64,000 nt of DNA from Cenococcum geophilum 1.58 (GCA_001692895.1 KV748194.1:2166746-2230745); one strand, 5' to 3'; counted from the first letter of the stretch, positions 31,428 to 45,783 are shown. The notes: generated by a model from the sequence alone, not told the origin. Translations and numbers: made by a program.

Positions 31428-34400
31428 ATGGAAAACGCACCTAAAGCCCCCGTAACGGCCGCCGATATTATATCCATCCTCTAAAAACAAATAGTAAGTA
31501 TATAGAAGTCCTTTATAGAGGCCCTTAAATAACAATAAGTTACCTTAACTTAATAATAAGCCGAATAAGAAGCACGGCATTAGAAAATAATGGAAGCCCT
31601 TTAAGAAGAAGTCCGTACCTTTAAGATGCCTACGCTAGAACCCTAAGACCGAACACTATCTCCGGAGATAAACACGCGAAACGCAAGTCCTAAACCTATA
31701 GTAGCTATTTACCCCAAACCGACTACCGCACTATAACAATCCGAGCGGTTACCTAACCCCCTAGTATTTACTGGTAAACAACAAAAGCTCCAATTATTCC
31801 TAAGCTAGCTAAAAAATAAGCTAACTGGTAACGCTAACTATTACCTAACTAAAGCTAACCAACTCTGTTACGCCCTAAGTTAACTAGGAGGAGAGGCAGC
31901 TAACCTTATTAAACCTCTTTAGCCAACCTTAGTATAAAGCCTAGTTGTACTTCTTAAAGCCTTATATAGTAACCTAAACCGCTAAGCTACTACCTAAAGA
32001 AAGATAAACTACATAGCTTAAGGAACGAAAAGTTTCCTAGTATACTTCTCCAAATTTAACCGTTACGCAAGGGAAATAGGCTGGAATAACTCCGCACTAA
32101 TTAACAGCCTCGTTAAATCTTTAAGCCCTAAACTAAAAACCTCCCTAATAGGCGTAGACCTACCGGGAGCCCTTAACGCCTACGCAAATGTCGTTAATAA
32201 ATAGTACAATAATATACTACGCCTGACACCGAAACACGCCCCTTAATACAATATAATAGCCCTATAAACGTCTACTAAGTTATCTTAGCCTAAGCACCCT
32301 AATGTTATGGATATTAACACTAGAACCCTAGAGTACGCCCTACTAGGGTCCCCTAAATAAGAAAGACGTATTAAGCTAGGCCTCTGCTTTAAGTGCGGAA
32401 GTAAGGACTACATCTTAAAATATTATCTCGTCTCCTTACCTACGCCCTAAAACAATTTATAAACGGCTAATACTAGCAGCCGTTTACCGTATTAATCTTC
32501 TAGTTACCGTCCCTAATCTTTACTTAGTTCTAGCCCTGCGTCTAGTAAGCACTATTTATAAGGATAAAGCTATAGCTAACGTCCTATAAGAACCCCACCC
32601 TAATCGCCTCTAAAAGGAAGGTCTTAGAGCTAAGTCGCTCTCTAGGACGGCTCTGCTATAGGATTTTATTAAATACATTTAACGTTACAAACTCCGACTC
32701 TTAGGACCGTAGCATAACTATTAACTACCGTCTTTAGTAGAATGGTTAATAGGCTAACGCTTAAATCCTAATTAATATAGGAGCTAGCGGTATAGGATTT
32801 ATTAACAAGATCTTTATATAAGATAATAGTTTTACCCTAACCCTCCTTAACCGGCATATTAACGTATTTAGATTTAATAGCAAACGCACTATCTTAGGCT
32901 GTATTACCTACGTAGTATTCCTAAGACTCTAATACCTAAACCACGAAGAATTAATTAAACTTTTTATTACCACCCTAGGTTACTTAGTAATCCTTAGACA
33001 ACCCTAAATAAAGCTATATAAGGTAACTATTAATTAGGACAACCTTAAGCTTTTATTTACCGCCTCCTGTTATAAGCAGAAGTGCCTTATAACTCGCTAC
33101 TTAGACCCAGAACTAAAATCTAAAAAACCCACTAGGATCCACCAGTCTAAAATTTCCACGACTGTCCACCCTGCGCCTAAAGAATCCACTAGATTCTACC
33201 AACCTAGGATTTTTACTAAATTCCACCGACGTAAGATTTCCACCAATATCTATCAAGGATCTAAAAATTCCACTAAACCCCACAAATAGACCCTAAGTAC
33301 TACACCGCCCTAAGCTAAGCAGAAGCTTAAGCTTAATATACAAAAATACTAGAAGGACTAGTATTCTACTATAAAAAGGATTCTTAAAGAACCCGAACCC
33401 AAATCTAATACTAACTCCGTACCTAATACTAAACCTAAACCTAAGTAAGAAACTACAAGCAATCTAAGCGAGCTCGGCACTCTAGATATCCGCATAATTA
33501 GAGCTACCCTATTAGCGTAACTTGCTAAGAAACCCGAGCATATAATCTTCGCTATTATAATAGCCAATATTAAGAAGGCCTTAGCACTAAGGAAGCACAC
33601 TAACCCTACTATAAAGGTACCAATAGAGTATTATTATCGCCTAGATGCGTTCTTATAAAAGGAAGCCAATAAGCTACTAGAACACCGACTATATAACTAT
33701 AAGATTATACTTAAAGAAGGAAAGCAGCCCGGATTTAGACCCTTATATAGGATGTCCCAAAATAAACTCTAAGTGCTATAAAAGTATTTAGACGAGAACC
33801 TAAGCAAAGGATTTATTAGAGCAAGCTNGTCGCCTATAGCCGCACNAGTNATCTTNATTAAGAAACCCAGCGGNGGTTTACNCTTCTGTGTAGACTACTA
33901 AGCTCTTAACGCCGTTACTGTTAAGAACTAATACCCGATCCCGTTAATATAAAAGACGCTAAACTAATTAAGTAAGGCTCGTTACTACACAAAGCTTAAT
34001 ATTATCTCTACATTTAACCGTCTCCGTATTACAAAAGGGGATAAATAGCTTACTATATTTCGTACCCGATATAGACTATTTAAATACTTAGTAATACCCT
34101 TTAGCCTCACAAACACTCCGAGCTCGTTTTAACATTATATAAATAATACCCTGCGCCCCTACCTAGACATCTTCTATACTGCTTATATTAATAACATCCT
34201 AATATATAGTAATAACCTGACCGAATATTGGAAACATGTTGACCTTATCCTATAAGCCCTATACAGAGCTAGTCTATAATTAGATATAGATAAATGCAAG
34301 TTCTATAAAACGGAAGTCCTATACCTTAAACTCCTTATTTCTATAAACGGTATATAAATAGACCTGAAAAAAGTTGAAGTAATTATAAACTGGTAAGAAC

Positions 34401-36610
34401 CCGAGAACGTTAAGGACGTAAGAGCCTTTATAGGATTCGCTAATTTCTACTAATGGTTTATTAATAACTTCTTCGCCCTAGTTTTACCTTTTATAGCTCT
34501 AACCTAAAAGGATAAAGTCTTTATCTTTAATAAGGAATGCAAAAAGGCCTTTGCCTATCTAAAGGTTATATTTACTACTACGCCCGTACTCTAATACTTT
34601 AACCTAAATTAAATAAGTATTATAGAAGCCAACTTATCTAACTACGTTACTAGAGGTATCCTGTCTTAATATAATAAGGATGGAGTATTATACCCTATAG
34701 CATACTTCTTAAAACGACTAAGCCTAGCCAAATATAACTACGAGATCTACGATAAGGAATTGTTAGCTATTATTAGATACTTTAAACAATAGCGACCTAA
34801 ACTAGAAGGCGCCGGATTTCTAATTAAGGTCCTTAGCGACTATAAGAATCTATAGTACTTTACAACTATAAAACAGCTAAGTCATTGTTAGGCCCGCTAG
34901 TTAGAATATCTATCTCGTTTCCGATTCTTAATTATATACCGCCTAGGCGTCTAAGGTTAGAAGCCTAATGCCCTAACCCAACGCTTATAAGACGCGCTAG
35001 CCCTAAAAGAAACGCGCTCTTACTAAAATTAGACCCTACTTCGCCCTAAACTATTTAACCCTCCTACTAAAGATCTTATGGTACTTATCCTTAAAATAAC
35101 TAATCGATTAATTAAGCAGATTATAGTTAACGAATACCCAAATAATGAGTTTATCTAAGAGACGCTTAAGCTAATATAAAATAGCACTAGACGCTCTAAA
35201 AAGATTTCTCTAAGTAAATATAAAGCCTGTGGAAACCGCTTGTATTACCAGAACCGTCTAATTATCCCTAATTACAATAAGCTTAAGCTTAAGCTCCTTA
35301 AACATATATATAACCTACTAGTAGCTAGCCACCTAGGCCGAGGAAAAACCCTAGAACTGCTCTAACGAGAATACTATTGGCCGAATATGTATAATATGAC
35401 ATAAAGGTATATCTCTAGCTGCCATATCTGCCGACGAGCTAAAGCTTCGCATAAGACGTACAACGGCCTTCTAAAGCCACTGCCTGCTTCGGACTAAAGA
35501 TGGAAGGATATCTTAATTAACTTTATTGTTGATCTCCCCGTAAGTAAAGGCTGTATAAATATTATAGTAGTTATAGACCGACTATCTAAAATAAGACACT
35601 TGATCGCCTGCCCCAATATATTAACACCTACCGTCGCCTAGCTATTCCTAGATTATATATAGAAACTCTATAGACTTCCCGAAACGATTATCTCTAATAA
35701 AGGTAGCTAGTTTATCTCTATATTTTAGGAAGAACTAACTACCCAACTCCGCATTAAAGTACTATTGTCTATAGCATACTACCCGGAAACGGATAGTTAA
35801 ATAGAATGTGTAAATGCTATAATGGAGCAGTATATTCGGATATGCACGTTATACTTATAAGATAACTGGATTGACTGGCTTACATTTGCTAAGTTTACGG
35901 CGAATAATTCTGTTTTAGAAACTATAAAGGTCTCCCCGTTCCTGGCTAACTACAGCTAGCATCTATAAATGGGTTTTAAACCCTTTAGTAACGTTCCTCG
36001 CCCCACTTATTAAGCCTTATAAGTTGTAGAAGCAAACAAATTCGTAGAAAAGATAGAGGAACTATAATAGTTCCTTACTAACGAAATAATATGGGCCCAA
36101 TCTGTCTATAAAGCCGCAGCGAATAAGAAATAAACCCTAGCACCAGCTTACCAAATTGGTAACTTCGTCTAGCTAGACATAAGAAATCTAAATATAAAAT
36201 AACCTGCTAAGAAACTTAATTGGAAGAACGCTGGCCCTTATAAGGTCGAGAAGGTCGTCTCTTCTCACTCCTACTAATTAAAGCTCCCTAATACGGTTAA
36301 AATCCACCCCGTATTCCACACGTTAGTTCTCCGTCCTGCTGCCCCCGTATTAGACGCCCTACCTAAACAGATACAGGACCCTCCCCCACCAGTTAAAGTA
36401 GATGGTAAGAACGAGTACTTTGTTAAAAGAATTAATAATATTAAGTATAATAAACGGAAACGCTAATATATGTATCTTATGAAATGGAGAGGCTTTACTA
36501 AGTCCTTATAGGAACCTGTTAACTCTATAGGACTTACATAAGCCGTAAAAGACTTTTACGAACTCTACCTAGAACTATTACAGCCCCACCTTACAGAAGC
36601 TCAAGTTTAA
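31428..36610 (+). pseudogene. Element D gag-pol remnant
   Basis: It starts MENAPKAPVTAADIISIL at ATG 31428 and stays in one discernible frame to TAA 36608-36610. A Gag zinc knuckle (CFKCGSKDY) is near 32390. The RT block FCVDY...LNAVTVKN is near 33880, and the active site YINNILIYS near 34190 has Asp codons changed to Asn. RNase H, integrase and a chromodomain-like tail (MKWRGFTKSL near 36480) follow. A polypurine tract, AGGGGGGG, directly precedes the 3' LTR. Not functional. Confidence 0.85.
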
Positions 36611-36621
36611 AGGGGGGGTAC

Positions 36622-36981
36622 TATTACGGGACACCCCCGTAATACCTTGTATACGTCTACCTATTTCCACTAACTTAGCAATTAGAGACTAACCGCAAAA
36701 TAACAATCTAACGGCAATCTAGCGGCAATCTACGGCATTCTGCTATATTCTGCCAAGTTCCACCAAATTCTGCTAAGTTCTGTTAGGACTACGACCTAAA
36801 CCCTATTCTACCTTATGTACGTATTAACCAAGCAACCAAGTCAACGATATATGCCCTTTCTTCCCGATCTCCTACCTTCTCTCCTTACGCAACGTCTTGA
36901 TCTTATTATACAGTTTATGTACATAGCTTAATAATATCTACTTCGTTATATATTATTACCACTTATGCTTACTCCGTAACA
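36622..36981 (+). repeat. Element D 3' LTR
   Basis: 360 bp, starting TATTACGGGACACC (from TGTCA-type ends) and ending CTCCGTAACA. GTCCG follows. Confidence 0.9.
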
Positions 36982-37035
36982 GTCCGGGGGTTATCCTAAG
37001 GGCAACCTAAGATATCCGCAATAATATCCCTTATA

Positions 37036-39345
37036 TTACCCCCCCCCCCTTCTTACGGTTAGCCCCTAATTGCTATTACCTTATAGTAGGGAGATTATAA
37101 GGGCTTATTCCGGAAGAGGTTTAGAGAGATATTAGAGAGGTATTAATATACCGCTATATATTATCTATCTATCTAACCCCTGCTTTAAACTTCTAAAAAA
37201 CCTTAATAAGGGAAAAATATAACTAGAGAAAAGATATAAGGATTATTAAGAGACCTATTAGAAGCCTACTAAAAGCATATTAGTGACTACCTAGGCTAAT
37301 ATAGGGATTTTTATATAACTCTACTTCCAAGCCTTTATGCTAGTCTATAATTAATTATAAGTATTATAGGCAATTTAGTATTCCAGTATAGTTCTGTAGA
37401 ACCTTTTAGTATAGGATTTAATATATAGAGCCTTAGCTTACCGTCGTCTTTAACTGCTAAGATGTGGTTTATAATTCTTTCTTATAATCCTTTTCTTATA
37501 ATCCTCTACGTCACTAACGCATTACTCCCGTATTTGCCCTCAGGCTATTAAATGCGGTTAAGGTATTAATTAGTTAGTTAAAGAGACTTATCTCTTAAGA
37601 TTTAGTGTATATAGTTTTAAATCTAGTAGTCCTGTGCCGTATATTTAGCGTAGCTCTACTGCCTAGCAAATAGGGACATTTTGCAATAGCAATTGTAGCT
37701 ATTATACGATTGTTAAGAACGTCTATAACGTTATTCTTTAATACTATAGTATTATTTTAGGTCTAATTTAACCTATATACGTCTTTGATTTAACGTCTTA
37801 ATTACCTTCCCCCGGCCGCGTAGTTAGTTTTTGTAAGGAAGTAATAGTTAAATAACTTATACGCGTGTTTCCTTTCTTCTAAATAGCGCTATTATAACGG
37901 AGTTATATTGGCAAGGTTGCGGCTATTTACTAAAAGGGTATTAGAAGGTAAAGTATAAAGACACCTTGTCTATTAAGCTGCTCCTTTTCTTAAATACCTT
38001 ACTTCTTGCCATTAACCATCGTCTAATTTTAGACGTATCTTTGATATATTATTAAGATTTTCTTCTTTTCCATTATTAATTTAATATGCCTTTTCGTTCT
38101 CCTACTAACTGCTCTTTTAAGTAGATCCTATAGCGTATCTTGGCCCTACCTTTGCATATAGAACCCTAACCTTTACTAACTCGCAACTAGTACTGGTCCT
38201 ACCTAAATAATTTTACCTACACGTCTTTAAAAGACTAGAAATCTAATAATAGGATTCTAGAGGCTTATAATAAGACGCACTGCGTTAAATCCAATACCTT
38301 TAGCCCTTATAATTAATGCATGCGTACTAAGAGCGGTAGTTGCGTTAAGGTAAGTTTTTCTATTCTTAATAGATTTCCATTACTAACTTTAAGTTTTAAT
38401 AGCCTGGGCCTAAGTGGCGACGATCCTTTAATGTCCTTAACTACTATATTACCCAGGCTTTGTCTTATTCTAGCGCTAATACTAAATATCTTAGTCGCAT
38501 TTAAGACTATGCTATAGCCATCTATACCGCCTATAATTCTTAGCAAGCTAGCTAGTAATGCCTAATGCGAGAGTAAAGTTAGTATACTAAGGATAGGGTG
38601 CGGGATGGGGGTAATAAGAAGAAGGTCGCTGTCTACTATAGAAAGGAGTTTGCGTATATACGTTAAGTTTTAAAAGAGCATAATATAATACGGTATTAGG
38701 TAGGTTACCCTTTGGGTACCTAGCGGATAGGTGACTAATAGTTGCCGTAGTAAGGTCTCGGTGGTTCTGGACTATACTAGCTAGCCAACGTCTCTGTTTA
38801 TTCTAGGCTTAAGCGTGTCTTTATTAACTATAAGCTTACGCCGTAAGAGCTTTATTAGTATTAGTTTGGACCTAATATTAGTGTTAAGCGTTTAAGAGTC
38901 TCTGCTCTAGCTATACCTTATTATCCCGCCCCTATTTTTATATCTACTTATACACCTACTAAGGCATCTAGATCCTATTCTTATTAGCCATTACTTAGTA
39001 GCCTAATGGATACTAATCCTACTCCTAATAGTAATAAGGCGTAGTGGCTTTTCAGATTAGGCATTTGTGGTTTGGACTTTTAGGATTCGTTCTTATATAT
39101 AGTAGTAATTAAGGACCTTAATTAGGTGCTCGGGAAGGCCTTATAAGGCTTTTAGAAAGGGCTTAGAAGCCCTAAAAACAATATTCCTAGTAGAGATTAA
39201 TAAATGGGAATGCAATTCTAGCAAAATGCCCTATTAACTCTATGCTATATACGTAAAAAGGCTGAGGACCTGTCCTGCCTTAGGCCGTAGCCCTATCCCT
39301 ATAGTTTCTGGAGCCTATCTGTTCTATATCTAATTTGACCTATTT
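37036..39345. other. Element E 2.3-kb region between pol and 3' LTR
   Basis: It lies downstream of the E chromodomain and is larger than a normal 3' UTR. Overlapping antisense frames (38320-38517 +, 38313-38546 -) are stop-free but have no motif I recognise. It may be an extra captured segment or an older insertion. Confidence 0.4.
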
Positions 39346-42300
39346 ACTTTTTTTACGAGCTTTCTTTATAGGTCGCGATAATACCGTAATATTAGAGTGC
39401 TTTTTATAACTTATAGATTGTGGACCTTGGTCCTAATATTCTTTTAGAATATCTTTATAATAATTAAGGTAATCCTCTAGTTTCTATATAGAGTCTTTAG
39501 CGGGCTAGCCTAGCTATTTAACTTTAAATTAAAGCTTGTTCTTAACAGACTTATAGCGTAGTATAGCTTTAACCTTGTACCGCTCGCCTACTACCTTAGG
39601 GTGTTTAATTGGGCCTAGACGGAAGTTTTTTTTCTAGCGGTGGTCTATGCTATAGCTTTAGTAGGTTTATATAAAATACTAGATATATATAGGCTATAAA
39701 TGGGGGTAGCTGAAGACGGTAGGCTAGCTTGCCAATTCGTTCCTTAACTTAGAAGGGACCTAGGTATCTTATATTAAGCTTCTTTAATAGTTAACAGGTC
39801 TTAATATTTGTTAAACGTAATAGAACTTTATTGCTTACTCTAAAATGCTTGTCCTAGTGCTTACAGTTATACTAAAGTCTCTGCTACTCTTAGGCATCTT
39901 ATAGGCTCTGCTTTATATGCTTCTATTACTCTTTTTATTCCTAAAGGTATCCTTATACTCTCTAGTAGATATCCTTAGACTTCCCGGTAGGATCCTATAA
40001 CTAATTATACGGCCTTAGCTAGTGATCATTAAGTATACCATTAAAACCGAATAGTTATACGCTATAGGCAATCTGGATTGGTGCATACTTATATAATACG
40101 TATTGCTTTAAATTGTAAGCGTACTCCGCGTACGGAAGTAGCTTATACTAGTTGTCTTACTAGTAGTTTAAATACATCCATAGGTAAGACTCTAGTTCTT
40201 AGTTCTGGCGTTTTATTTACCTATCTATCTGCGGGTAAAAAGCCATACTATACTAGTGGTCTATCTTTAAATAGAAGTATAGGTCCGACTAGTATTGGCT
40301 TATAAAGACGCTGCCCCTATTAGTAATAATAAAGTATAGCTAATCTACTTTAAGAAAGCATTTCTTCTTAATTAGGTTGGCGAGCTCTTATATATTAATT
40401 ATTTTATTAACAGGAAGGTATTAGACGTACTTTAAAAACCTATTAATAAGTACAAGGACCAAATTATATGTTCATCCTTAGCCATCTTTAAATGGCAGGA
40501 GATCCGTAATAAAGTCTATAACGTAATATTGCTATAGCTTACTAGTGGGGGGAACTGATTTAAGTAGACCCTATAGCTTATGCCTGCGGATCTTATATAT
40601 TTAACACTTCTTATAATAGCTAATGTACTTCTTTACTTCCTGATTAAGCCTTAGCTAATAGTATTTACGCTAAAGTAATTCCACTGTTTTTACTTAACCA
40701 TAGTAGCCGCCTAGAGGATTATTATAATTCTTTATAAGAATCTTCTGTTATAGATTTACTTTTTATAGTACCTAAACCTTGCTACCTTTATATAGTAGGC
40801 CTATTAGGTTTAGTTCCTAATAGTGGCGCCTAGCAGCTTCCTTTCTATTACGTTTCTAGTTTACTTCCGTATTAAGGATAGTATAGAAAGCGTCCCTCCA
40901 TTATACCTTATAGATAAGGTCCGTTAACCTTTTAGATAGTTCCTAAGTAAAAGCTGTTTTGTTCTATACTGCTCTAAGTATAAGACTAGATAGTTCCTAA
41001 GTAAAAGCTGTTTTGTTCTATACTGCTCTAAGTATAAGACTAGATAGTACTATGGATCTTATAACTCTTTAATACGTATACGTTAGGAAGGCCGCTATAA
41101 GGTTAAAGTCCTTTAGTTATTATAGGGCTCCGAGTTCTAATTGCTCTATGGCTTCGCTATTAGCTTAAGGGGATAGCTTAGTAATTAGGGATAGTGTATT
41201 ACTAGGTTCCGAGAATATATTAGGGACGTCCTATCTAGGTATATTTGGACCCTTATTAGTAATGGACCGGGTACTAGCTAGAACGTTAGTAAAAACTAAT
41301 AGGGCTTGTACTGCCTAAGACTTAATATATAGAGCTATAGGTGCTTAAGCATCCTATACTTAGAGCTTATTCTATAATATAGGGAGTAAGATATCTATTA
41401 TCTATTTTCCTTCTCCCGTTTTAAAGCCTTTAGTATAGTTTAGCCGTTATAACGGTCTATTAGCAGGGTTGTTTTCCCCTAGCTTATATTTAATCTTAAA
41501 ATTAAATCGCGTAAGCTCCTCTACCTATCTAGCTTATTAAGGTATAAGCTCCTTTATAGTTATAAAGTAGCGTAAATTATAGTGATTTAAGAGTATACGA
41601 GTGGTATAGCTCGCGTACTTAAGGTAGTGTCGCCACTATTTAAAGTAGTTAACTATAGCTAGCAGTTCCTTGTCGTGGGTATAATACCTAACTTTAGGTC
41701 TCTGGAATTTTTTACTATAAAATACTATTGGTTTCTAATAGAGCTAGGTAGCGTTTAGATGCCTATTAGGTTGTAATAGGATACCAATAAGGGCAAAGTT
41801 TAATACATTAGTGATTATTATTAATAGCTGATTTGGGTTAAAATGCCGTAGTAATAAAGCTTTTATAAACTTTATGTGAAGTTCCTAGAAGGCCTCTTAA
41901 ACCTTTCTGGGCCATAACCATGGCTTATACTATTTAGTTGGTCCCTTCTTAGTTTTCTTCCTTACCGCCTTTAAGCTTTTTGCTTCTTAGGTTAGGTCTT
42001 AGGAAGCTTCCGTAATATAGTTAGATAAGTATTAGGTGACGTCTAAGTAGTTATAGATAAAGCGCCTATAGAAATTAGTAAAGCCTAGGAATACTTAAAT
42101 ATCCTAATAGCTCTCTAGCTCTAGCTACTTCTAAATCATCTACACCCGTACTGGGTTTATAACTATACCTATAGGCATTATAATATAACCTAGGAACTTA
42201 ACTTACTTAGTGTTAAAGATATACTTTAATGCCTTAGCGTAGAGGCCCTAATTATCTAAACATTCTAGTACTTCGCGGATATATTACTTATGTTAATCCT

Positions 42301-45300
42301 TATCTTTTAAGTAGATTAAGATGTTATCTAAATAGATAATATATATGCGGTTAACTAGTCACCCTAAGGCTCTGTAAATGTATAATTAAAATATTATAGG
42401 CGTATTGGCTAGCCCGAAAGGTATTACTAGATACTTAAAGTGGCCGTATTAGGTCTTAAAAGCGGTCTTTTACTTATCCCCTTCTTTAATATGGAGCCTA
42501 TAGTAGCGTTTTATAGATCTAGCTTTATAAAGATCTTCGCCCTAAATAGTCGATCTAGCATTTTACTAACTAATGGTAGTGGGTAACGGTTCTTAATTAT
42601 AATCTTATTAAGACTGTAATAGTCTATACATAGCCTTATGGTTCTATCTAGTTTTAGGACAAAGAGGATTAGTACGCCTAACGGCGACTTACTAGGCTGG
42701 ATCTACCCCTTTTCTAGTAACCTATTAAGGTACTCCCGTAGGATCTTAAGCTTTTTGCGCGAGAGGTTGTAGATAAAAAGGTTCGGCGGTTGTTTGCCTT
42801 CTTCTAGATTAATTATATAATCGTACTCCGAGTTCTATGGTAGGACTTTTGCTCTCCTGCCCGAAAATACCCTTAGTAAGTCCCTTAGGCCTACTGGAAT
42901 ATTTAATAAATTGGGGTTGCGTTTATCCTTTATATTATTATTAGGTAGGTCCTAGAGCTCCCTTAGGATACTTACAGGCAGCGTTATACGCTATAGTAGT
43001 TGCTTATATATGGTTGCTACCGTATGTTATACCATTTTATACGGTAGCTAGTAGAGGGTAGGGAAATCCTTAATATAGCGCTTAAGATGCCGTAGTATAC
43101 TCTTTGTATATTGCTTGAGCTAGAGTAACCTATAACGGTTAAAGTATCTTATAAGATCCTTAAGATCGCCGCCTCTTTATAATGTCTCCGCGACCTATTT
43201 AATAGTTCCCTATAGGGTCTCCATTATAGAGGGGTTATTACCTATACTAGGCTTTATACCTATCTTGTTATTAAATAGGGGTTGGATTTAATACTCCTTT
43301 AGGTGTAAAGTGTATACTATTTCGCCTAGGGCTATATTCTCTAAGATGTCCTTTAGGCTTGTTAGTAATATACGCCCTTCTAAATCTTTATTATTCTACT
43401 ATTTAAAGGCTCTAGTTTTAAAGTGTATCTTAAGATCTACTTTTATAAGCTAAGGGTATTTAAGGATAAGGTTATAACCTATAAAGTTAGCCGCCTAGAA
43501 GGGTTACGGGCCGACTACCTTAGTGCGGTTATATATGTTGGCCACTAATACTATAAGCTTATAGGTACTATATAGCTTAATCCAATACTTATCTAGGAAG
43601 CCTGTAATAGGTTTCCGCTACCTTTATAATAGGGTAAGTTTATACTCTTTTACCAAATTATATTATATAAGATTAATTTTAGCGCCGCTGTTGTATAGTA
43701 CTTAGAACTGTCGTACCTTACCTATAGGGAGTATTATTTCCAGCTTAACAGCAATATAGAGAGTTTCTCCTTTTATATCTTGCCCTAGTTATAGCTAGGA
43801 GAGGTCTATAACTAGGGCTTTTTTTTTTTACATTATTAGTGCGGTTATCGCCCTACTTATTTTTCTAATAGGATCTGCCTCTAGAGTTTTCTCTTAACTT
43901 TTTGGAGTATTCCTATAAAGGTGCCGGATAGGTGTTGGGTTAACCCTAGGAGTCTTTCCCGTTATTTAAGGTTCTTAACTTTAACCCTTCTAAAGTTCTC
44001 TTTAAGAATGGCTTTTTTAAAGGTTAGGTCTGCCCTATATTACTATTAAAGTACCCGCGCTTTTGGTAACCCCCTAGCTTTCTACTAAAAGAGGTCTGGT
44101 TTCTTACTGTATCTTTAGCGTTTAGAACTGCTTGTTTGAAATCCGCGATAGGGCTTCTACGCGCTTTATTTCGTCATGAATTGCTAGCTTAATTTTAGCC
44201 TAGATAAACCCAATCTTCTCCTTCTTATAGATGCTACTGTCCTTATTTTTAAAGGGCTCTAAATCTATCTACTAAGCATGAGTTTTTATAAAGTTTATAA
44301 ACTAGCGGAAGTTATAGCGGTCTAGCTATGTCCTATTCTAGAATAGCTCTATATTATTATATTATATAATATGCGGATCTTAAGTCTATTTCTTTAGGAA
44401 GGTTTATAGCTATAGCTATATAGTAATTTACTCTTTATTAAGCTGATTAAGTATAATCTGGTTTAGTAATTGGTATTTAATCTTGCTAATAATCTAGCGT
44501 ATACGCTCTTTGGTATTATCTTATATTATTAGTATTTTAAAGAAGTTGTCTACCTTATAAACCTAATTGTCTAACTGCTGGGCGTTAGGTCTATAGCGGA
44601 GTTCTAGACTACTAAAGGCCTTAGCCAGTCGGTCTATATCCTTTTTCTATTTATAGCGTAGATAACTCTTTAAGTCTTTTATACCTCCTTAGGTAGGTAC
44701 TAAGTAGCTCTTAGAAAGCCCTTAGCCTTAACTAGGTTATAAAAGAATTTGCCTGGCTTGGATTAGACCCTACTAGATCTAGATTTACCCTTAAAGAGTT
44801 CTAATATATTTATTAGTAGCTTCCTCCCGTATGGCTTCTAAGAGCCTTGCAACAGCTTCCTAATATTTATCTTAAAGGAGATTGGTATAGGGCTCTTAAC
44901 CTTCCAAACTCGGGCCTAGGGAGGCTTTTGCTATAGAGGTAGTGTTAGTACTAGTAGCTAGTGTAGGCTTCCCAACGGGGCTTGGGTCTTAAGTTAGTAA
45001 TTAGCTTAGATTACCTAAAGGGGTAGGCCCGCTTAGCTTATAAGCAGTCTGTGCACTACTACTATGCTAATTATAGGCCGGTAGTCTTCCGGGAGGGTTC
45101 CGGTTGGTTCCCTAGTTAGATATATTAGTATATTTCTCTAGCATTTCTAGCTTAAGGGAAGATCTTAGAGTTGCCTTTAGCGCTTAATCTTCCGATTAGC
45201 TTAGGTGGGGCTAGAGGGGTTCCGGCTGTTTTTTAGTAGTATTATAACTATTATAGAGGGTGTTTATATTTTCCTTAGCGTTGCTAGTAACCGTAGGTGT

Positions 45301-45560
45301 ATGAGAGTCTTTAAGCTTCTAGAGCATCTAGGTATTAGGGCTTATTCAGCCGCCTTGCCTAAAGGGTTATATTATTATAATCTCTCGCTATTAGAGGGAC
45401 CTTCCTGCCTTTGCGCGATGGCTTTATATAAGGTATCCGTAGAGTTTCCGTTTAGGTCGTTGCGAGATTTTTAAGGGAGAATAGTGGCTGTAAATAAAAG
45501 ATATAAACAAATAATCTGGTCCTTAAAGCCAACTGCCCTTCTAAAAAAGAGTAGGAAGGA
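39346..45560 (-). pseudogene. Element E gag-pol remnant
   Basis: Read right to left. The RT is clear at about 42,760-42,300 ([21 protein letters not shown], here in two pieces: [14 protein letters not shown] and NRYPLPL; then YLDNILIYLKD). RNase H and integrase follow leftward. The pol end at about 39,560-39,346 is chromodomain-like (RYKSVKNKL, then KLEDYLNYYKDIL). Stops are TAA/TAG in RIP-like contexts. An exact 54-bp tandem duplication (40933-41040) interrupts it. Confidence 0.8.
40933..41040. repeat. Exact 54-bp tandem duplication
   Basis: Two identical 54-bp units (each starting TAGATAGTTCCTAAG) are followed by eight bases of a third. Perfect identity inside mutated DNA means the duplication arose after most RIP damage, or is an assembly artefact. 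Confidence 0.9.
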
Positions 45561-45566
45561 TTTAAA

Positions 45567-45783
45567 TGTAAGGGGATCTTGTAGATAGGGGGCTATAAGG
45601 ACACAATTATGGAATAGGATAGATTGGTAAGAGAGACGAATCCTTAAGAAGGTAAGGCCTCTGGGATTGTAGAGACTATATACTATAGGCACGTGCCTCT
45701 AGTATGTGACTGGCGACCATCTAAGGGGCGTCTGGGGGTTATCCTAAGGGTAACCTAAGGTGTCCGCAATAATATCCCTTACA
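45567..45783 (-). repeat. Element E 5' LTR (intact)
   Basis: 217 bp, TGTAAGGGGATCTTG to AATATCCCTTACA, followed by CTTAT. It matches the split LTR at 30865-37035. Confidence 0.88.

Larger units (their letters stand above)
31033..36981 (+). mobile_element. Element D: Gypsy LTR retrotransposon nested in an LTR of E
   Basis: It is 5,949 bp with two 360-bp LTRs and a perfect 5-bp duplication GTCCG (31028-31032 and 36982-36986). LTR ends are TGTCA...TGACA. It codes on the plus strand, opposite to E. Gag-pol is closed by TAA/TAG codons and contains several n bases near 33827-33882. Confidence 0.92.
30865..37035 (-). repeat. Element E 3' LTR, split by element D
   Basis: Segments 30865-31032 and 36987-37035 total 217 bp once one GTCCG copy is discounted. 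This equals the length of the intact partner at 45567-45783. Confidence 0.88.
30865..45783 (-). mobile_element. Element E: minus-strand Gypsy LTR retrotransposon with nested element D
   Basis: LTRs of 217 bp lie at 45567-45783 (5', intact) and 30865-31032 plus 36987-37035 (3', split by D). Ends are TGTAAGGG...CCCTTACA. The target duplication CTTAT is at 30860-30864 and 45784-45788. Without D it is about 9.0 kb. Pol reads right to left. A C-run just right of the 3' LTR (37036-37052) is the complement of the polypurine tract. Confidence 0.88.
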
